Counted from the stretch's first letter, positions 27,702 through 38,825 are shown. The stretch is 64,000 bases of DNA from Ignavibacteriota bacterium (GCA_013285425.1 CP053447.1:440001-504000); one strand, 5' to 3'. The notes: generated by a model from the letters alone, not told the origin. Numbers and translations: made by a program.

Positions 27702-29798
27702 ATGGCTGGTAAGGTAAAAATAAATAAGGTTAGAAATATTGGTATAATGGCTCACATTGATGCTGGTAAGACTACTACTACTGAACGGATTTTATTCTAT
27801 ACAGGAAAATTACACCGTATCGGAGAAGTTCATGATGGTGCAGCAACAATGGATTGGATGGAACAGGAAAAGGAACGAGGTATCACAATAACAAGTGCTG
27901 CCACTACTTGCTTTTGGAATGATCATCAGATAAATATTATCGATACTCCGGGTCACGTTGATTTTACAGTTGAAGTTGAAAGATCTTTAAGAGTTTTAGA
28001 TGGTGCTGTTGCACTTTTCTGTGCTGTTGGCGGAGTTGAGCCACAATCTGAAGCTGTTTGGAGACAGGCTGATAAATATGGAGTTCCCCGAATTGCATTT
28101 GTAAATAAGATGGACCGGACAGGCGCTGATTTTTATAATGCAGTTAATATGATGAAAGAGCGGCTTGGTGCCAATGCTATTCCAGTTTGTTTACCAATTG
28201 GCGAAGGTGATTTATTTGTTGGTATTATAGATTTGATTCAGTTTAATGCAAGAATGTACCATGAGGGTTCATTCGGTACTTCTTATGATGAAATTAGTAT
28301 TCCGAAGGATCTGTTAGAGATTGCTGCAAAATTCAGAACTCAAATGTTGGAAGCAGTTTCTGATGTTGATGATACTTTGCTTGAAAAATATTTAGAAGGT
28401 AAAGAAATAAGTGCTGATGAGATAAAGAATGTGCTTAGGAAAGCTACAATCGAGTTAAAGATTATCCCTGTACTTTGTGGGTCTTCATTTAAAAATAAAG
28501 GCGTTCAGAAATTATTGGACTCTGTTGTTGATTTTTTACCTTCTCCGGTAGATTTTCCAGAGATTGAAGCTCATCACATTGGATTGCTTGATACCGTTAA
28601 ACGTAAAGTTAATGAAGATGAAAAATTTACTGCATTAGCATTTAAGATTATGAATGACCCTTATGTTGGTAAATTAACTTTCTTCAGAGTTTATTCCGGT
28701 GTATTAAAATCAGGTTCTTATATTTTTAATTCAGTTAGTGGGAAGAAAGAAAGAATCAGCAGACTATTAAGAATGCATGCAAATCATAGAGAAGAAATTT
28801 CGGAGGTTAAAGCTGGTGATATTGCTGCAGCTGTTGGTTTAAGATATACCAGAACCGGCGATACGTTATGTGATGAGCATGATCCGATTGTTCTGGAAAA
28901 AATTTCTTTTCCTGAGCCAGTTATTCAAATTGCTATTGAGCCAAAAACAAAAGCTGATCAGGATAAGTTATCAGATTCTTTGGCTAAACTTGCTGATGAG
29001 GATCCGACATTTAAGATTAAAGTTGACGAAGAAACAGGTCAGACTTTAATTAGTGGTATGGGAGAATTACATCTTGAAATTCTTGTTGACAGGATGAAAA
29101 GAGAGTTTAAGGTTGAAGCTAATATTGGCAAACCACAAGTAGCTTACAGAGAAACCATAACTCAAAGAGTTCAGGCAGAAGGCAAGTTTGTAAAGCAATC
29201 AGGTGGTCGTGGTAAATTTGGACATGTATGGATTGAACTTTTACCAAACGAACCAGGAAAAGGTTATGAATTTATTAATGGCATTGTTGGAGGCGTTGTT
29301 CCGAAAGAATATATTCCTGCTGTTTCACAAGGAATTCAGGATGCGATGAAAAATGGAATAATTGCCGGATTTCCAATGGTTGATGTTAAAGCAAGATTAT
29401 ACGATGGTTCTTATCATGATGTTGATTCTGATGAAATTTCATTCAGGGTAGCAGGGTCAATGGCTTTTCAGGCAGGTGCTAAAAAGGCAAACCCGGTTTT
29501 GCTTGAACCTATTATGGCTGTTGAGGTAGTTACTCCTGAAGAGTATTTAGGAGATGTAATGGGAGATCTTAATTCAAGAAGAGGAAAAATTGAAGGATTT
29601 TCAGCTCGAAAAGATGCTCAGATTATAAAAGCAAATGTACCGTTATCTGAGATGTTTGGATACGCTACGATATTAAGGTCAATGAGTCAGGGAAGAGCAA
29701 TCTACTCAATGCAGTTTGATCATTATTCAGCAGTACCCAAAGCTATTGCTGAAGAAATATCTGAAAAATCATTAGGAAGAAAAGCAGCAATAAATTAA
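27702..29798 (+). CDS. fusA: elongation factor G
   Basis: A 698-residue translocation GTPase. G1 is [10 protein letters not shown] near residue 18, G3 is DTPGHVDF and G4 is NKMD. Domain IV contains [10 protein letters not shown] and domain [18 protein letters not shown]. The ATG at 27702 is used in preference to the TTG immediately before it. Single copy in this window. Confidence 0.97.
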   Translation: MAGKVKINKVRNIGIMAHIDAGKTTTTERILFYTGKLHRIGEVHDGAATMDWMEQEKERGITITSAATTCFWNDHQINIIDTPGHVDFTVEVERSLRVLDGAVALFCAVGGVEPQSEAVWRQADKYGVPRIAFVNKMDRTGADFYNAVNMMKERLGANAIPVCLPIGEGDLFVGIIDLIQFNARMYHEGSFGTSYDEISIPKDLLEIAAKFRTQMLEAVSDVDDTLLEKYLEGKEISADEIKNVLRKATIELKIIPVLCGSSFKNKGVQKLLDSVVDFLPSPVDFPEIEAHHIGLLDTVKRKVNEDEKFTALAFKIMNDPYVGKLTFFRVYSGVLKSGSYIFNSVSGKKERISRLLRMHANHREEISEVKAGDIAAAVGLRYTRTGDTLCDEHDPIVLEKISFPEPVIQIAIEPKTKADQDKLSDSLAKLADEDPTFKIKVDEETGQTLISGMGELHLEILVDRMKREFKVEANIGKPQVAYRETITQRVQAEGKFVKQSGGRGKFGHVWIELLPNEPGKGYEFINGIVGGVVPKEYIPAVSQGIQDAMKNGIIAGFPMVDVKARLYDGSYHDVDSDEISFRVAGSMAFQAGAKKANPVLLEPIMAVEVVTPEEYLGDVMGDLNSRRGKIEGFSARKDAQIIKANVPLSEMFGYATILRSMSQGRAIYSMQFDHYSAVPKAIAEEISEKSLGRKAAIN

Positions 29799-29843
29799 TA
29801 ATTGAAATAAAAACAAAAAGAAAAATTATAAAAGGAGAATTCG

Positions 29844-31049
29844 ATGGCTAAAGAAAAATTTGATAGAAGTAAACCTCACGTTAACATTGGTACAATTGGT
29901 CACGTAGATCATGGTAAAACTACTTTGACTGCAGCTATAACAATGGCATTAGCAAAGAAGGGTTTATCACAAGTTAGATCTTTTGATAGTATTGATAATG
30001 CACCTGAGGAAAGAGAAAGAGGAATCACGATTGCAACATCGCACGTTGAATACTCTACTGCAAATCGCCACTATGCACACGTGGATTGCCCTGGTCACGC
30101 AGATTATGTTAAGAATATGATCACCGGTGCTGCTCAGATGGACGGTGCTATTTTAGTGGTTGCAGCAACCGATGGACCAATGCCTCAAACAAGAGAGCAT
30201 ATCCTTTTGGCAAGACAGGTTGGCGTTCCAAAAATAGTTGTCTTTATGAATAAAGTAGATATGGTTGATGATCCTGAGTTGATTGAGTTAGTTGAAGTTG
30301 AATTAAGAGACTTATTAACAGAATATGAATTTCCAGGCGATGAAATTCCAATTATTAAAGGCTCAGCTCTGCAAGCTTTAGAGGCTGGTGCATCTAATGC
30401 AGATCCAAGCGACCCAAGATATAATTGTATCTGGGAACTTATGGATGCAGTTGACAATTACATTCCAATTCCGGAAAGAAGTACAGATAAACCATTCTTG
30501 ATGCCGGTTGAAGACGTATTTTCAATTACAGGTCGTGGAACTGTTGCAACAGGTAGAGTAGAAAGAGGACAAGTTAAGATTCAGGAAGAAGTTGAATTAG
30601 TTGGACTTGGATTACACAAGAAGACCGTTGTTACCGGTATTGAGATGTTTAGAAAAGAATTAGATTCAGCTTTAGCTGGAGATAATGCTGGTATCTTATT
30701 AAGAGGTATTGATAAAAATGAAATTGAAAGAGGAATGGTTCTTGCAAAAACAGGATCAATTACCCCTCACACAAAATTTGAAGGAGAAGTTTATATTCTT
30801 TCAAAAGATGAGGGCGGAAGACATACGCCATTCTTTAACGGTTACAGACCACAGTTCTATTTTAGAACAACCGACGTAACAGGTGTTGCTACTCTGCCAG
30901 AAGGTACAGAGATGGTTATGCCTGGTGATAATGTAAGATTATCCATTGAACTTATTGCGCCTATTGCTATGGAAGAAAAATTAAGATTTGCTATTCGTGA
31001 AGGCGGCAGAACAGTTGGTTCAGGTGTTGTAACAAAAATTATTGCATAA
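29844..31049 (+). CDS. tuf: elongation factor Tu
   Basis: A 401-residue GTPase that delivers aminoacyl-tRNA. G1 [13 protein letters not shown]3 [12 protein letters not shown] and G4 NKVDM are all present, and domains 2 and 3 are complete through GVVTKIIA. Two positions that are often strongly conserved differ slightly ([10 protein letters not shown] in place of ITINTAHVEY). It has a strong AAAGGAG ribosome binding site. This is the only tuf in the window; the usual second copy near tRNA-Trp is absent. Confidence 0.97.
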   Translation: MAKEKFDRSKPHVNIGTIGHVDHGKTTLTAAITMALAKKGLSQVRSFDSIDNAPEERERGITIATSHVEYSTANRHYAHVDCPGHADYVKNMITGAAQMDGAILVVAATDGPMPQTREHILLARQVGVPKIVVFMNKVDMVDDPELIELVEVELRDLLTEYEFPGDEIPIIKGSALQALEAGASNADPSDPRYNCIWELMDAVDNYIPIPERSTDKPFLMPVEDVFSITGRGTVATGRVERGQVKIQEEVELVGLGLHKKTVVTGIEMFRKELDSALAGDNAGILLRGIDKNEIERGMVLAKTGSITPHTKFEGEVYILSKDEGGRHTPFFNGYRPQFYFRTTDVTGVATLPEGTEMVMPGDNVRLSIELIAPIAMEEKLRFAIREGGRTVGSGVVTKIIA

Positions 31050-31064
31050 GAATAGTATTGCCCG

Positions 31065-31092
31065 GGAAAAGGAAGCCATCACTTCCTTTTCC
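31065..31092 (+). terminator. hairpin between tuf and rpsJ
   Basis: A perfect 11-bp stem GGAAAAGGAAG (31065-31075) with its complement at 31082-31092 and a 6-base loop. No T-run follows, so it may stabilise or partly terminate the tuf transcript rather than end it. The str and S10 genes otherwise run on. Confidence 0.5.
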
Positions 31093-31120
31093 TATCAAAT
31101 AAATAAAAGGAGTTGATTAA

Positions 31121-31429
31121 GTGCCCGGTCAGAAAATAAGAATTAAATTGAAATCGTACGATCACATATTGATTGATAAATCTACTGAGAAGATTATTAA
31201 AACCGTAAGAAGTACTGGCGCAGTAGTTTCTGGTCCGATACCTCTTCCTACTAAGAAAACTGTTTATACAGTTTTACGTTCTCCTCATGTTGATAAAAAA
31301 TCAAGAGAGCAATTTGAGACCAGAGCGCATAAAAGAATAATTGATATTCACAACTCAAACAACAAGACCGTAGATTCTTTAAGTAAGCTTGATATTCCTG
31401 CGGGTGTTGATATTGAAATTAAGCTTTAA
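31121..31429 (+). CDS. rpsJ: 30S ribosomal protein S10
   Basis: A 102-residue protein, also the NusE partner of NusG. It starts with GTG ([14 protein letters not shown]) behind AAAGGAG and contains [31 protein letters not shown] as separate recognisable parts of S10. First gene of the S10 operon, 71 bases after tuf. Confidence 0.97.
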   Translation: MPGQKIRIKLKSYDHILIDKSTEKIIKTVRSTGAVVSGPIPLPTKKTVYTVLRSPHVDKKSREQFETRAHKRIIDIHNSNNKTVDSLSKLDIPAGVDIEIKL

Positions 31430-31447
31430 TGAATTTTTGGAGATAAG

Positions 31448-32071
31448 ATGTCTGGCATAATTGGAAAAAAATTAGGAATGTCTAATGTCTTCGGTAACGA
31501 CGGAGAAATAATTCCTGTAACTATTATTCAAGCTGGTCCTTGTAAAGTAGTTAGTATTAGGACAAAAGATAAAAATGGTTATGAAGCTTTGCAGTTATCT
31601 TTTGGTGAAAGAAAAGAAAAACATACTTCAAAGCCGCTAGCTGGTCAGTTTAAAAGCAGCGGAGTTTCACCCTCTAGATTTCTTAAAGAATTTAGAAGCT
31701 TTAATGTAGGTGATTATAAAGTCGGAGATCAATTAGGAGCTGATTTTTTTGTAGAAGGTGAAAAGATTAAAGTCAGAGGAAGAAATAAAGGAAAAGGTTT
31801 TCAGGGCGTTATGAGACGTCATAACTTTGGCGGTGTTGGAGGTACTTCACACGGTCAAAGTGATAGGCTAAGAGCTCCGGGTTCAATCGGTGCCAGTTCA
31901 TACCCATCAAGAGTTTTTAAGGGACAGCGTATGGCTGGTAGAATGGGAAATGAAAATGTAACTATATCAGGACTTCAGGTAGTTAAAGTATTACCGGAGC
32001 AAAATCTGATATTTGTTAAAGGTGCGGTTCCGGGGGCAGTAAACAGCATTTTAGAATTGATTAAGAAGTAA
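31448..32071 (+). CDS. rplC: 50S ribosomal protein L3
   Basis: A 207-residue protein. GIIGKKLGMSNVF at the start and FQGVMRRHNFGGVGGTSHG with GSIGASSYPSRVFKG near the middle are characteristic of L3, whose extension reaches the peptidyl-transferase centre. Ribosome binding site TTGGAG. Second gene of the S10 set. Confidence 0.97.
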   Translation: MSGIIGKKLGMSNVFGNDGEIIPVTIIQAGPCKVVSIRTKDKNGYEALQLSFGERKEKHTSKPLAGQFKSSGVSPSRFLKEFRSFNVGDYKVGDQLGADFFVEGEKIKVRGRNKGKGFQGVMRRHNFGGVGGTSHGQSDRLRAPGSIGASSYPSRVFKGQRMAGRMGNENVTISGLQVVKVLPEQNLIFVKGAVPGAVNSILELIKK

Positions 32072-32083
32072 TTCGGTAAAAAA

Positions 32084-32737
32084 ATGACACTTGATGTTTT
32101 TAAAATTGATGGTTCAAAATCAGAAGAAAAGATCACTCTTGCTGACAACATATTTGCAATTGAACCAAACGATCATGCAATTTATCTTTCAGTGAAAGCA
32201 TATCTTGCAAATCAAAGACAAGGCACACATAAAACTAAAGAGCGTGGTGAAGTTAGCGGCGGCGGAAAAAAACCCTGGAAGCAAAAAGGTCGTGGCGGTG
32301 CAAGAGCAGGTACATCCAGATCACCTCTTTGGGTAGGCGGCGGAACAATTTTTGGACCTCGTCCAAGAGATTACAGACAGGACCTTCCCAAAAAAGTAAA
32401 AAGATTAGCCCGTAAATCTGCTTTAAGTTATAAAGTTAAAGATGAGCAGCTTGTAGTTGTTGAGGACTTTTCAATTGATAAGCCGAAGACAAAAGAGTTT
32501 GTAAAGATATTAAGTGCATTAAAAGTTGAAGGTAAGAAAGTTTTATTACTTACAGATACAAATAATATAAATATCTTTAAATCTGGCAGAAATATTCCAA
32601 AGGTTAAAGTTCTCGAGGCTTCAAAAGCTTCAACTTATGACCTGTTGAATAATCAGATTTTACTCTTACAAAAAAGTGCTGTTAAAGTAATTGAGAATAC
32701 ATTTTCAGTAAAAGAAACTGAAGAGGCGGTGAATTAG
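32084..32737 (+). CDS. rplD: 50S ribosomal protein L4
   Basis: A 217-residue protein with the internal loop GGKKPWKQKGRGGARAGTSR that lines the exit tunnel, followed by GGGTIFGPRPRDY. The C-terminal globular part has normal length. In E. coli L4 represses the S10 operon; I see no corresponding leader hairpin in the short tuf-rpsJ gap other than the stem at 31065-31092. Confidence 0.97.
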   Translation: MTLDVFKIDGSKSEEKITLADNIFAIEPNDHAIYLSVKAYLANQRQGTHKTKERGEVSGGGKKPWKQKGRGGARAGTSRSPLWVGGGTIFGPRPRDYRQDLPKKVKRLARKSALSYKVKDEQLVVVEDFSIDKPKTKEFVKILSALKVEGKKVLLLTDTNNINIFKSGRNIPKVKVLEASKASTYDLLNNQILLLQKSAVKVIENTFSVKETEEAVN

Positions 32738-32738
32738 T

Positions 32739-33035
32739 ATGAATCAGATTTTAGTTAAACCTCTTATTACAGAGAAGATGACAAATATTAGTGCTGATCA
32801 AGCTGGTAAGTATGGGTTTTTAGTAAATCCAAAAGCAAATAAAATTGAAATAAAAAAAGCTATTGAAAAAAAGTTTAATGTTCATGTTATTGATGTTACA
32901 ACAATGAATCATCCGGGTAAGATGAAATCACAATTTAGAAAAAGAGGACGGTTTGAAGGGAAAACTCCCAGAACCAAGAAAGCTATAGTTACTCTTAAAG
33001 AGGGAGAAACTATTGAATTATTTGAGCAAGTATAG
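32739..33035 (+). CDS. rplW: 50S ribosomal protein L23
   Basis: A 98-residue protein at the tunnel exit that docks SRP and trigger factor. It opens with ILVKPLITEKMTNIS and contains NKIEIKKAIEKKFNVHV, both L23 motifs. It starts one base after the rplD stop. Confidence 0.97.
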   Translation: MNQILVKPLITEKMTNISADQAGKYGFLVNPKANKIEIKKAIEKKFNVHVIDVTTMNHPGKMKSQFRKRGRFEGKTPRTKKAIVTLKEGETIELFEQV

Positions 33036-33056
33036 CACAGGAAACAGGATTTTATT

Positions 33057-33881
33057 ATGGCAATTAAAATATTAAAACCAACAACTCCAGGAACAAGATT
33101 TAGATCAAATTATTCATTTGATGAGATTACAAAATCAACTCCTGAAAAATCTTTGACAATTTCTCTTAAAAAATCCGGAGGAAGAAATAATCTTGGGCAT
33201 ATGACAACAAGATTTGTTGGCGGCGGTCATAAAAGAAGATACAGAGTTATTGATTTTAAACGAAACAAAACAGGTGTACCTGCAAAAGTATTTTCAATCG
33301 AGTATGATCCTAACAGAACTTGTAGAATAGCATTATTGCATTATGCTGATGGAGAGAAAAGATATATTCTCGCACCCGAAGGATTAAAAGTTGGACAAAA
33401 AGTTGTATCCGGATCAGGTAGCGATATTCAGATTGGAAATGCATTACCATTAAAAGAAATGCCGCTTGGAAGTTTTGTACACAACGTGGAACTAAAGCCA
33501 GGTAAAGGCGGGCAGTTGGGAAGAAGCGCAGGAGTTTCATTGCAGTTGATGGCTAAGGAAGGTGATTATGCCCAGTTAAAGATGCCATCTGGTGAAGTTA
33601 GAATGATTAGATTGGAATGTATGGCTACTTATGGAGTAATTGGAAATGCAGAGCATGAAAATATTAATTTAGGAAAAGCAGGCAGAAGTCGTTGGTTAGG
33701 CAGAAGATCAAGAGTAAGAGGTGTTGCAATGAATCCGGTTGATCATCCGATGGGCGGCGGTGAAGGAAAAACCTCAGGCGGCGGTCATCCGGTATCTCCC
33801 TGGGGACAAAAAGCTAAAGGTTTAAAAACCAGAAAAAGAAAAAAAGGTTCAAATAAATTTATTATTAAAAGACGTAAGTAG
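33057..33881 (+). CDS. rplB: 50S ribosomal protein L2
   Basis: A 274-residue rRNA-binding protein near the peptidyl-transferase centre. It shows [30 protein letters not shown], and the highly conserved [18 protein letters not shown] region near residue 225. Normal length. Confidence 0.98.
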   Translation: MAIKILKPTTPGTRFRSNYSFDEITKSTPEKSLTISLKKSGGRNNLGHMTTRFVGGGHKRRYRVIDFKRNKTGVPAKVFSIEYDPNRTCRIALLHYADGEKRYILAPEGLKVGQKVVSGSGSDIQIGNALPLKEMPLGSFVHNVELKPGKGGQLGRSAGVSLQLMAKEGDYAQLKMPSGEVRMIRLECMATYGVIGNAEHENINLGKAGRSRWLGRRSRVRGVAMNPVDHPMGGGEGKTSGGGHPVSPWGQKAKGLKTRKRKKGSNKFIIKRRK

Positions 33882-33898
33882 TAATTAGAGAGTAATTT

Positions 33899-34183
33899 AT
33901 GCCAAGATCTGTAAAAAAAGGTCCTTTTCTTGATTATAAGTTAGGTGAGAAAATCAAAAAACTTAACGAGACAAATCAGAAAAAAATTATAAAAACCTGG
34001 TCCCGTTCATCTACAATTTTCCCGGAATTTGTAGGACACACCATTGCAGTACATAACGGTAATAAGATGATTCCGGTTTACATAACTGAAAATATGGTAG
34101 GACATAAACTTGGCGAGTTTGCTCCAACCAGAATTTTTAGAGGACATCCTGGAACTAAAGCAGAAAAAGCAGCAAAAGCATAA
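33899..34183 (+). CDS. rpsS: 30S ribosomal protein S19
   Basis: A 94-residue protein of the 30S head. The sequence [15 protein letters not shown], the segment [20 protein letters not shown] and [16 protein letters not shown] are S19 hallmarks. 17 bases after rplB. Confidence 0.98.
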   Translation: MPRSVKKGPFLDYKLGEKIKKLNETNQKKIIKTWSRSSTIFPEFVGHTIAVHNGNKMIPVYITENMVGHKLGEFAPTRIFRGHPGTKAEKAAKA

Positions 34184-34201
34184 AAATAGGATTTGAGATT
34201 A

Positions 34202-34546
34202 ATGGAAGCTAAAGCAATAAATAGATTTATCAGTTCATCACCAAGAAAAATGAGATTGGTCGTTGATCTAATAAGAGGTATGCAGGTTGACAAAGCTCTT
34301 GAAGTGCTTCATTTTTCACCTAAGCACTCATCAAAAGATGCAGAAAAAACTTTAAGATCAGCAGTTGCTAATCTAATGAATTCTGATGATGCAACAAGAG
34401 TTGAACCTCAGGATTTATATGTAAAAGAAGTATTTGTAAATCAAGGACCAACAATTAAAAGAATTTCGCCTGCACCTATGGGCAGGGCATACAGAATCAG
34501 AAAAAGATCCTGTCATCTTACCGTTGTTGTAGCAAGTAAAGAATAA
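34202..34546 (+). CDS. rplV: 50S ribosomal protein L22
   Basis: A 114-residue protein whose beta-hairpin reaches into the exit tunnel. The start at 34202 (MEAKAINRFISSSPRKMRLV) is preferred over an in-frame TTG at 34193, because the L22 family begins close to this point and TAGGAT lies upstream. The C-terminal hairpin PAPMGRAYRIRKRSCHLTVV is intact. Confidence 0.96.
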   Translation: MEAKAINRFISSSPRKMRLVVDLIRGMQVDKALEVLHFSPKHSSKDAEKTLRSAVANLMNSDDATRVEPQDLYVKEVFVNQGPTIKRISPAPMGRAYRIRKRSCHLTVVVASKE

Positions 34547-34562
34547 GTAAGGAGATATATTT

Positions 34563-35204
34563 TTGGGACAAAAGACAAACCCTGTTGGATTTAGAGTTGG
34601 AATCATAAGAGGATGGGATTCTAACTGGTATGAAAATAAAAGTTATTCTGTTAAACTAAAAGGAGATGATCAGCTACGTACTTATGTCAGAAACAGACTT
34701 AAGAAAGCAGGTATCTCAAGAATAGTAATTGATAGAACATCTAAAAATATTATTCTGACAATTCATACTTCAAGACCGGGTGTTGTGATTGGTAAAAGCG
34801 GTAAAGAAATTACTCAACTTGAAGAAGAATTAAAAAGAGTTACTGGTAAGGATGTAAAGGTACAAATATCAGAAATAAAAAGACCTGAGCTTGATGCACA
34901 GCTTGTTGCTGAAAACATTGCCAGTCAGTTAGCCGGCAGAGTTTCCTTCAGAAGAGCAATGAAAACATCCATTACTGCTGCAATGAGAATGGGTGCTGAA
35001 GGTATCAGAATTATGTGTTCCGGAAGACTCGGCGGTGCCGAAATGGCAAGAACTGAACAGTATAAAGAAGGAAGAATTCCACTTCATACTATCAGAGCCG
35101 ATATTGATTATGCTAATGGCAGAGCTGAAACTATTTACGGCTCTATTGGAATTAAAGTTTGGATTTGCCGCGGTGAAATACTTGGCAAAAGAGTTACAGA
35201 ATAA
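34563..35204 (+). CDS. rpsC: 30S ribosomal protein S3
   Basis: A 213-residue protein. The start is TTG (GQKTNPVGFRVGII) behind AAGGAGATAT. The KH domain with RPGVVIGKSGKEI and the C-terminal domain with RRAMKTSITAAMRMGAEGI are complete. Length is normal. Confidence 0.97.
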   Translation: MGQKTNPVGFRVGIIRGWDSNWYENKSYSVKLKGDDQLRTYVRNRLKKAGISRIVIDRTSKNIILTIHTSRPGVVIGKSGKEITQLEEELKRVTGKDVKVQISEIKRPELDAQLVAENIASQLAGRVSFRRAMKTSITAAMRMGAEGIRIMCSGRLGGAEMARTEQYKEGRIPLHTIRADIDYANGRAETIYGSIGIKVWICRGEILGKRVTE

Positions 35205-35225
35205 AATCGATCGGGAGTTTTTCTT

Positions 35226-35642
35226 ATGTTAATGCCTAAAAGAGTAAAGTTTAGAAAATCGCAGAGAGGAAGACGAGCTGGTAAAGCTTATAGAGGTAGT
35301 GCCGTTTCGTTTGGTGATTTTGGACTTAAAGCATTGGAACCAGCCTGGATAACCAACAGACAAATTGAAGCTTGTCGTGTGGCGTTAACCAGAAAAATGA
35401 AAAGAGACGGAAAGGTTTGGATCAGAGTTTTCCCTGATAAACCCGTTTCTAAAAAACCACTTGAAACTAGAATGGGTAAAGGTAAAGGTGCACCGGAGTT
35501 TTGGGTAGCTGTTATTAAACCAGGTAGAATTATGTTTGAAGTTGCTGGAGTTTCTAAAGAACTTGCTAATGAAGCACTTAAAACTTGTTCTTACAAATTA
35601 CCTATTAAAACCAAAGTTGTTAGTAGACCTGATTACGAATAA
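35226..35642 (+). CDS. rplP: 50S ribosomal protein L16
   Basis: A 138-residue protein near the A-site tRNA elbow. The start [17 protein letters not shown] and the segments [12 protein letters not shown] and [19 protein letters not shown] are typical of L16. It follows rpsC by 21 bases. Confidence 0.98.
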   Translation: MLMPKRVKFRKSQRGRRAGKAYRGSAVSFGDFGLKALEPAWITNRQIEACRVALTRKMKRDGKVWIRVFPDKPVSKKPLETRMGKGKGAPEFWVAVIKPGRIMFEVAGVSKELANEALKTCSYKLPIKTKVVSRPDYE

Positions 35643-35659
35643 ACAGAGAATCATTTATT

Positions 35660-35893
35660 ATGAAATTATATGAAATAAAAGAAATGACAAGTGATGAACT
35701 TGTTAGAAGAATTGAAGAAGAAGAAAAAAATTTAGTTGATCTTCGATTTTCTCACGAGCTGAAACAATTGAATAATACAGCTAAACTTAAAATTGCTAGA
35801 AAAGAAATTGCAAGAATGAAAACAATTTTGGGCGAAAGACAAAGAGCTGAAAAAACAGCTCAACAAACTTCTAAGGAAGGAGCTAATTCTTAA
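35660..35893 (+). CDS. rpmC: 50S ribosomal protein L29
   Basis: A 77-residue, two-helix protein: [21 protein letters not shown], then [17 protein letters not shown] and [13 protein letters not shown]. It has a slightly long polar C-terminal tail ([13 protein letters not shown]). One base separates it from rpsQ. Confidence 0.96.
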   Translation: MKLYEIKEMTSDELVRRIEEEEKNLVDLRFSHELKQLNNTAKLKIARKEIARMKTILGERQRAEKTAQQTSKEGANS

Positions 35894-35894
35894 A

Positions 35895-36152
35895 ATGACT
35901 GAGCGTGCATTAAGAAAAACCAGAATTGGTGTTGTTGTTAGTAATAAAATGGATAAAACAATTACGGTTGCAATTGAAAGAAGAGTTCCTCATCCGATTT
36001 ATAAGAAGTTTTTTAAGAAAACTACAAAACTTATGGCACACGATGCAAAACAGGAATGTGCTTTAGGTGATAAAGTTAAAATTATGGAAACACGTCCTCT
36101 TAGCAAAAATAAAAGATGGCGTCTTGTAGAAATTGTTGAAAAAGCCAAGTAA
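35895..36152 (+). CDS. rpsQ: 30S ribosomal protein S17
   Basis: An 85-residue OB-fold protein. [20 protein letters not shown] and the later [24 protein letters not shown] are S17 signatures. Starts one base after rpmC. Confidence 0.97.
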   Translation: MTERALRKTRIGVVVSNKMDKTITVAIERRVPHPIYKKFFKKTTKLMAHDAKQECALGDKVKIMETRPLSKNKRWRLVEIVEKAK

Positions 36153-36166
36153 GGAGATATAGAAAG

Positions 36167-36535
36167 ATGATTCAGGAAGAAACCAATTTGATTGCTGCTG
36201 ATAACTCAGGAGCAAAAAGAGTCAGATGTATCCGTGTACTTGGCGGAAGCGACAGAAGATATGCAACTTTAGGTGATACTATAGTTGTTTCTGTTAAAAC
36301 AGCAATGCCTAACGGTACAGTAAAGAAAGGTGAAGTGTCACGCGCAGTTATCGTTAGAACAAAAAAAGAAGTAAGAAGAAAAGATGGTTCGTACATTAGA
36401 TTTGATGAAAATGCTGTAGTTCTGATAAATAATCAGAATGAACCGAAAGGTACACGTATTTTTGGACCTGTTGCCAGAGAATTAAGAGAGAGACAATTTA
36501 TGAAGATTGTTTCTTTAGCTCCAGAAGTTATTTAA
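36167..36535 (+). CDS. rplN: 50S ribosomal protein L14
   Basis: A 122-residue protein at the subunit interface. It opens [20 protein letters not shown] and contains [22 protein letters not shown] and [22 protein letters not shown] in the expected order. Ribosome binding site AAGGAG. Confidence 0.98.
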   Translation: MIQEETNLIAADNSGAKRVRCIRVLGGSDRRYATLGDTIVVSVKTAMPNGTVKKGEVSRAVIVRTKKEVRRKDGSYIRFDENAVVLINNQNEPKGTRIFGPVARELRERQFMKIVSLAPEVI

Positions 36536-36548
36536 GGATTTACGATAA

Positions 36549-36875
36549 ATGAAAATCAGAAAAAATGATAATGTGATAGTTATCGCCGGTAATGATAAAG
36601 GAAGAACCGGAAAAGTATTAAAAGTGTTTCCTAAGACTTTACGTTTGATAGTTGAAGGAATTAACCTTCGTAAAAAACATACTAAACCTACTCAGCGTTC
36701 GCCTCAGGGTGGAATTCAGGAAAAGGAAGCACCAATTCATGTTTCCAACGTAATGATTTTGGACCCAAAAACTAATGAACCAACAAGAATTGGATCAAAA
36801 ATTATTTTGGATGACAAAACAGGTAAAAAGAAAATTGCCAGGATTAGCAGAGCATCCGGCGAAATGATTCCTTAA
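36549..36875 (+). CDS. rplX: 50S ribosomal protein L24
   Basis: A 108-residue protein with an N-terminal KOW motif ([20 protein letters not shown]) and the segment [20 protein letters not shown] typical of L24. It starts assembly of the 50S subunit at the tunnel exit side. Confidence 0.97.
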   Translation: MKIRKNDNVIVIAGNDKGRTGKVLKVFPKTLRLIVEGINLRKKHTKPTQRSPQGGIQEKEAPIHVSNVMILDPKTNEPTRIGSKIILDDKTGKKKIARISRASGEMIP

Positions 36876-36899
36876 TGAAATTTAACAGAGTTTATAGAA

Positions 36900-37547
36900 A
36901 TGGCTGAAAAGAAAACTAAAAAAACAGATAAAGAAGCTAAACCAAAATCAACTGGTAAAGAAGCTCCGGCTAAACAGGTAAAAGAAATTAAAATTACACC
37001 AAGACTTGGTGAGATTTATAAAAAAGAAATTATTCCGGCGCTTGTAAAAGCATTTAATTACAAAAGTGTAATGCAGGTGCCAAGACTAAATAAAATTGTT
37101 GTCAATATGGGTGTTGGTGCTGCTGTAGCTGATCAGAAGATTATGGAGGAAGCTGTTAAAGAACTTGAAGCAATAACCGGACAAAAAGTTAGTGTCAGAA
37201 AATCCAGAAAGGCTATCTCCAATTTTAAATTACGTGAAAATGTAAATATAGGTGCAATGGTTACTTTACGCAGAGAAAGAATGTATGAGTTTTTGGATAG
37301 ATTGATAAATGTTGCTTTACCGCGTGTAAGAGATTTCAGAGGATTATCTGATAAATCTTTTGATGGAAGAGGTAACTATACACTTGGTGTTAAAGAGCAG
37401 ATTATTTTTCCGGAAATTAATGTGGATAAAATTACCCGCGTTATGGGTATGGATATAACACTTGTAACAACTGCTCATACAGATAACGAAGCTTTTGAAT
37501 TGTTGAAAGCTTTTGGTTTTCCATTTAGAAAAAAAGAAGTTAAATAA
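36900..37547 (+). CDS. rplE: 50S ribosomal protein L5 with N-terminal lysine-rich extension
   Basis: A 215-residue protein, about 35 residues longer than usual. The standard L5 core begins at about residue 35 ([16 protein letters not shown]) and contains [28 protein letters not shown] and [18 protein letters not shown]. The extra N-terminus is a Lys/Glu/Pro/Thr-rich disordered stretch rich in KKT and KEA motifs. No good alternative start follows it closely, and the frame is open from the ATG, so I take the extension as real. Confidence 0.94.
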   Translation: MAEKKTKKTDKEAKPKSTGKEAPAKQVKEIKITPRLGEIYKKEIIPALVKAFNYKSVMQVPRLNKIVVNMGVGAAVADQKIMEEAVKELEAITGQKVSVRKSRKAISNFKLRENVNIGAMVTLRRERMYEFLDRLINVALPRVRDFRGLSDKSFDGRGNYTLGVKEQIIFPEINVDKITRVMGMDITLVTTAHTDNEAFELLKAFGFPFRKKEVK

Positions 37548-37565
37548 GGAATTAAAGGAGATTTA

Positions 37566-37835
37566 ATGGCAAGATTAAGTATTATCGCACGTGATGCTAA
37601 AAGAAGAAAACTTTATGAAAAATATAAACAGCTTAGAGAAGAGCTTAAAGAAAAAGGTGATTACGATGCACTTCAGAAATTGCCAAGAAATTCATCTCCG
37701 GTTAGATTAAAAAACCGTTGTATGTTTACCGGGCGTGGTAGATCATATTACAGAAAATTTGGTGTTTCCAGATTAGTTCTGAGGGAAATGGCCCTTAGAG
37801 GTGAAATTCCGGGTTTAAAGAAATCAAGTTGGTAG
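37566..37835 (+). CDS. rpsN: 30S ribosomal protein S14 (long, zinc-independent form)
   Basis: An 89-residue S14. It contains one cysteine ([10 protein letters not shown]), without the CxxC pairs of the zinc-binding form; it is therefore the long C-minus type. C-terminal region [21 protein letters not shown] is typical. AAAGGAG precedes the ATG. Confidence 0.97.
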   Translation: MARLSIIARDAKRRKLYEKYKQLREELKEKGDYDALQKLPRNSSPVRLKNRCMFTGRGRSYYRKFGVSRLVLREMALRGEIPGLKKSSW

Positions 37836-37847
37836 GAGTATAAATAT

Positions 37848-38243
37848 ATGCCAGTTACTGATCCGATATCAGATTTTTTAGTTAGAATTGGAAATGCTGC
37901 TAAAGCAAAAAAACTTAGAGTAGAAATTCCTGCTTCAAAAATGAAAATAGGTTTGGCTGAAATTCTAAAAAAGGAAAATTATATCCACGATTTTTCCCTT
38001 GTTGAAGATACTAAACAAAATGTAATAAAGATTCAGTTAAAATACAGAGATGGAGCTTCTGCTATTACAGGTTTGAAAAGAATCAGCAAACCGGGTTTAA
38101 GAGTTTATAAGGATTCTGAAAAACTGCCAAGAGTTTTAAATGGCTTAGGTACAGCAGTAATTTCAACTTCCAAGGGATTGATGACTGATAAAGAAGCAAG
38201 AAATCAGTCAATCGGTGGTGAAGTAATTTGCTACATTTGGTAA
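37848..38243 (+). CDS. rpsH: 30S ribosomal protein S8
   Basis: A 131-residue 16S rRNA-binding protein. It begins [19 protein letters not shown] and ends with [20 protein letters not shown] and VICYIW, typical of S8. In E. coli S8 represses the spc operon; a target structure was not identified here. Confidence 0.97.
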   Translation: MPVTDPISDFLVRIGNAAKAKKLRVEIPASKMKIGLAEILKKENYIHDFSLVEDTKQNVIKIQLKYRDGASAITGLKRISKPGLRVYKDSEKLPRVLNGLGTAVISTSKGLMTDKEARNQSIGGEVICYIW

Positions 38244-38262
38244 TTTTTGATGGAGTAAAAAA

Positions 38263-38802
38263 GTGTCAAGAATCGGTAAAAAAATAATTGAAATTCCTAA
38301 AGGTGTAACAGTTACTATAGATGGTAGTATTGTTAAAATTAAAGGACCAAAAGGAGAACTTCAAAGAGCTATTCATCCTAATATGAAGCTTGAGTTGAAG
38401 GATTCAAATCTTGAAGTTAAAAGACCTGATGATCAGAAAACCAACAAAGCTTTGCATGGTTTAACTCGTGCATTAGTACATAATATGGTTGTTGGTGTAA
38501 CATCAGGTTATAAAAAAGTTTTAGATATTGTTGGTGTTGGATACAGAGTTGAGCTTAAAGGAACTAATCTGCTCTTAAATATGGGCTACTCTCATCCGAT
38601 TTATTTTATGCCTCCGGCTGAAATAAAAATTGAAACCCCAACACAAACACAAATTGTGATAACTGGAATTGATAAACAATTAGTAGGACAGGTTGCTGCA
38701 AAATTGAGATCAATAAGAAAACCAGAACCGTATAAAGGAAAAGGAATTAAATACTCTGGTGAACAAATTTTAAGAAAAGCTGGTAAAACTGCTGGTAAAT
38801 AA
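38263..38802 (+). CDS. rplF: 50S ribosomal protein L6
   Basis: A 179-residue protein made of two similar domains. It starts with GTG (SRIGKKIIEIPKGV) behind TGGAG, has HGLTRALVHNMVVGVTSGY in the middle and ends with PEPYKGKGIKYSGEQILRKAGK, as in L6. Confidence 0.97.
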   Translation: MSRIGKKIIEIPKGVTVTIDGSIVKIKGPKGELQRAIHPNMKLELKDSNLEVKRPDDQKTNKALHGLTRALVHNMVVGVTSGYKKVLDIVGVGYRVELKGTNLLLNMGYSHPIYFMPPAEIKIETPTQTQIVITGIDKQLVGQVAAKLRSIRKPEPYKGKGIKYSGEQILRKAGKTAGK

Positions 38803-38825
38803 TTCTAACGGAGTTTAAGAGTACT

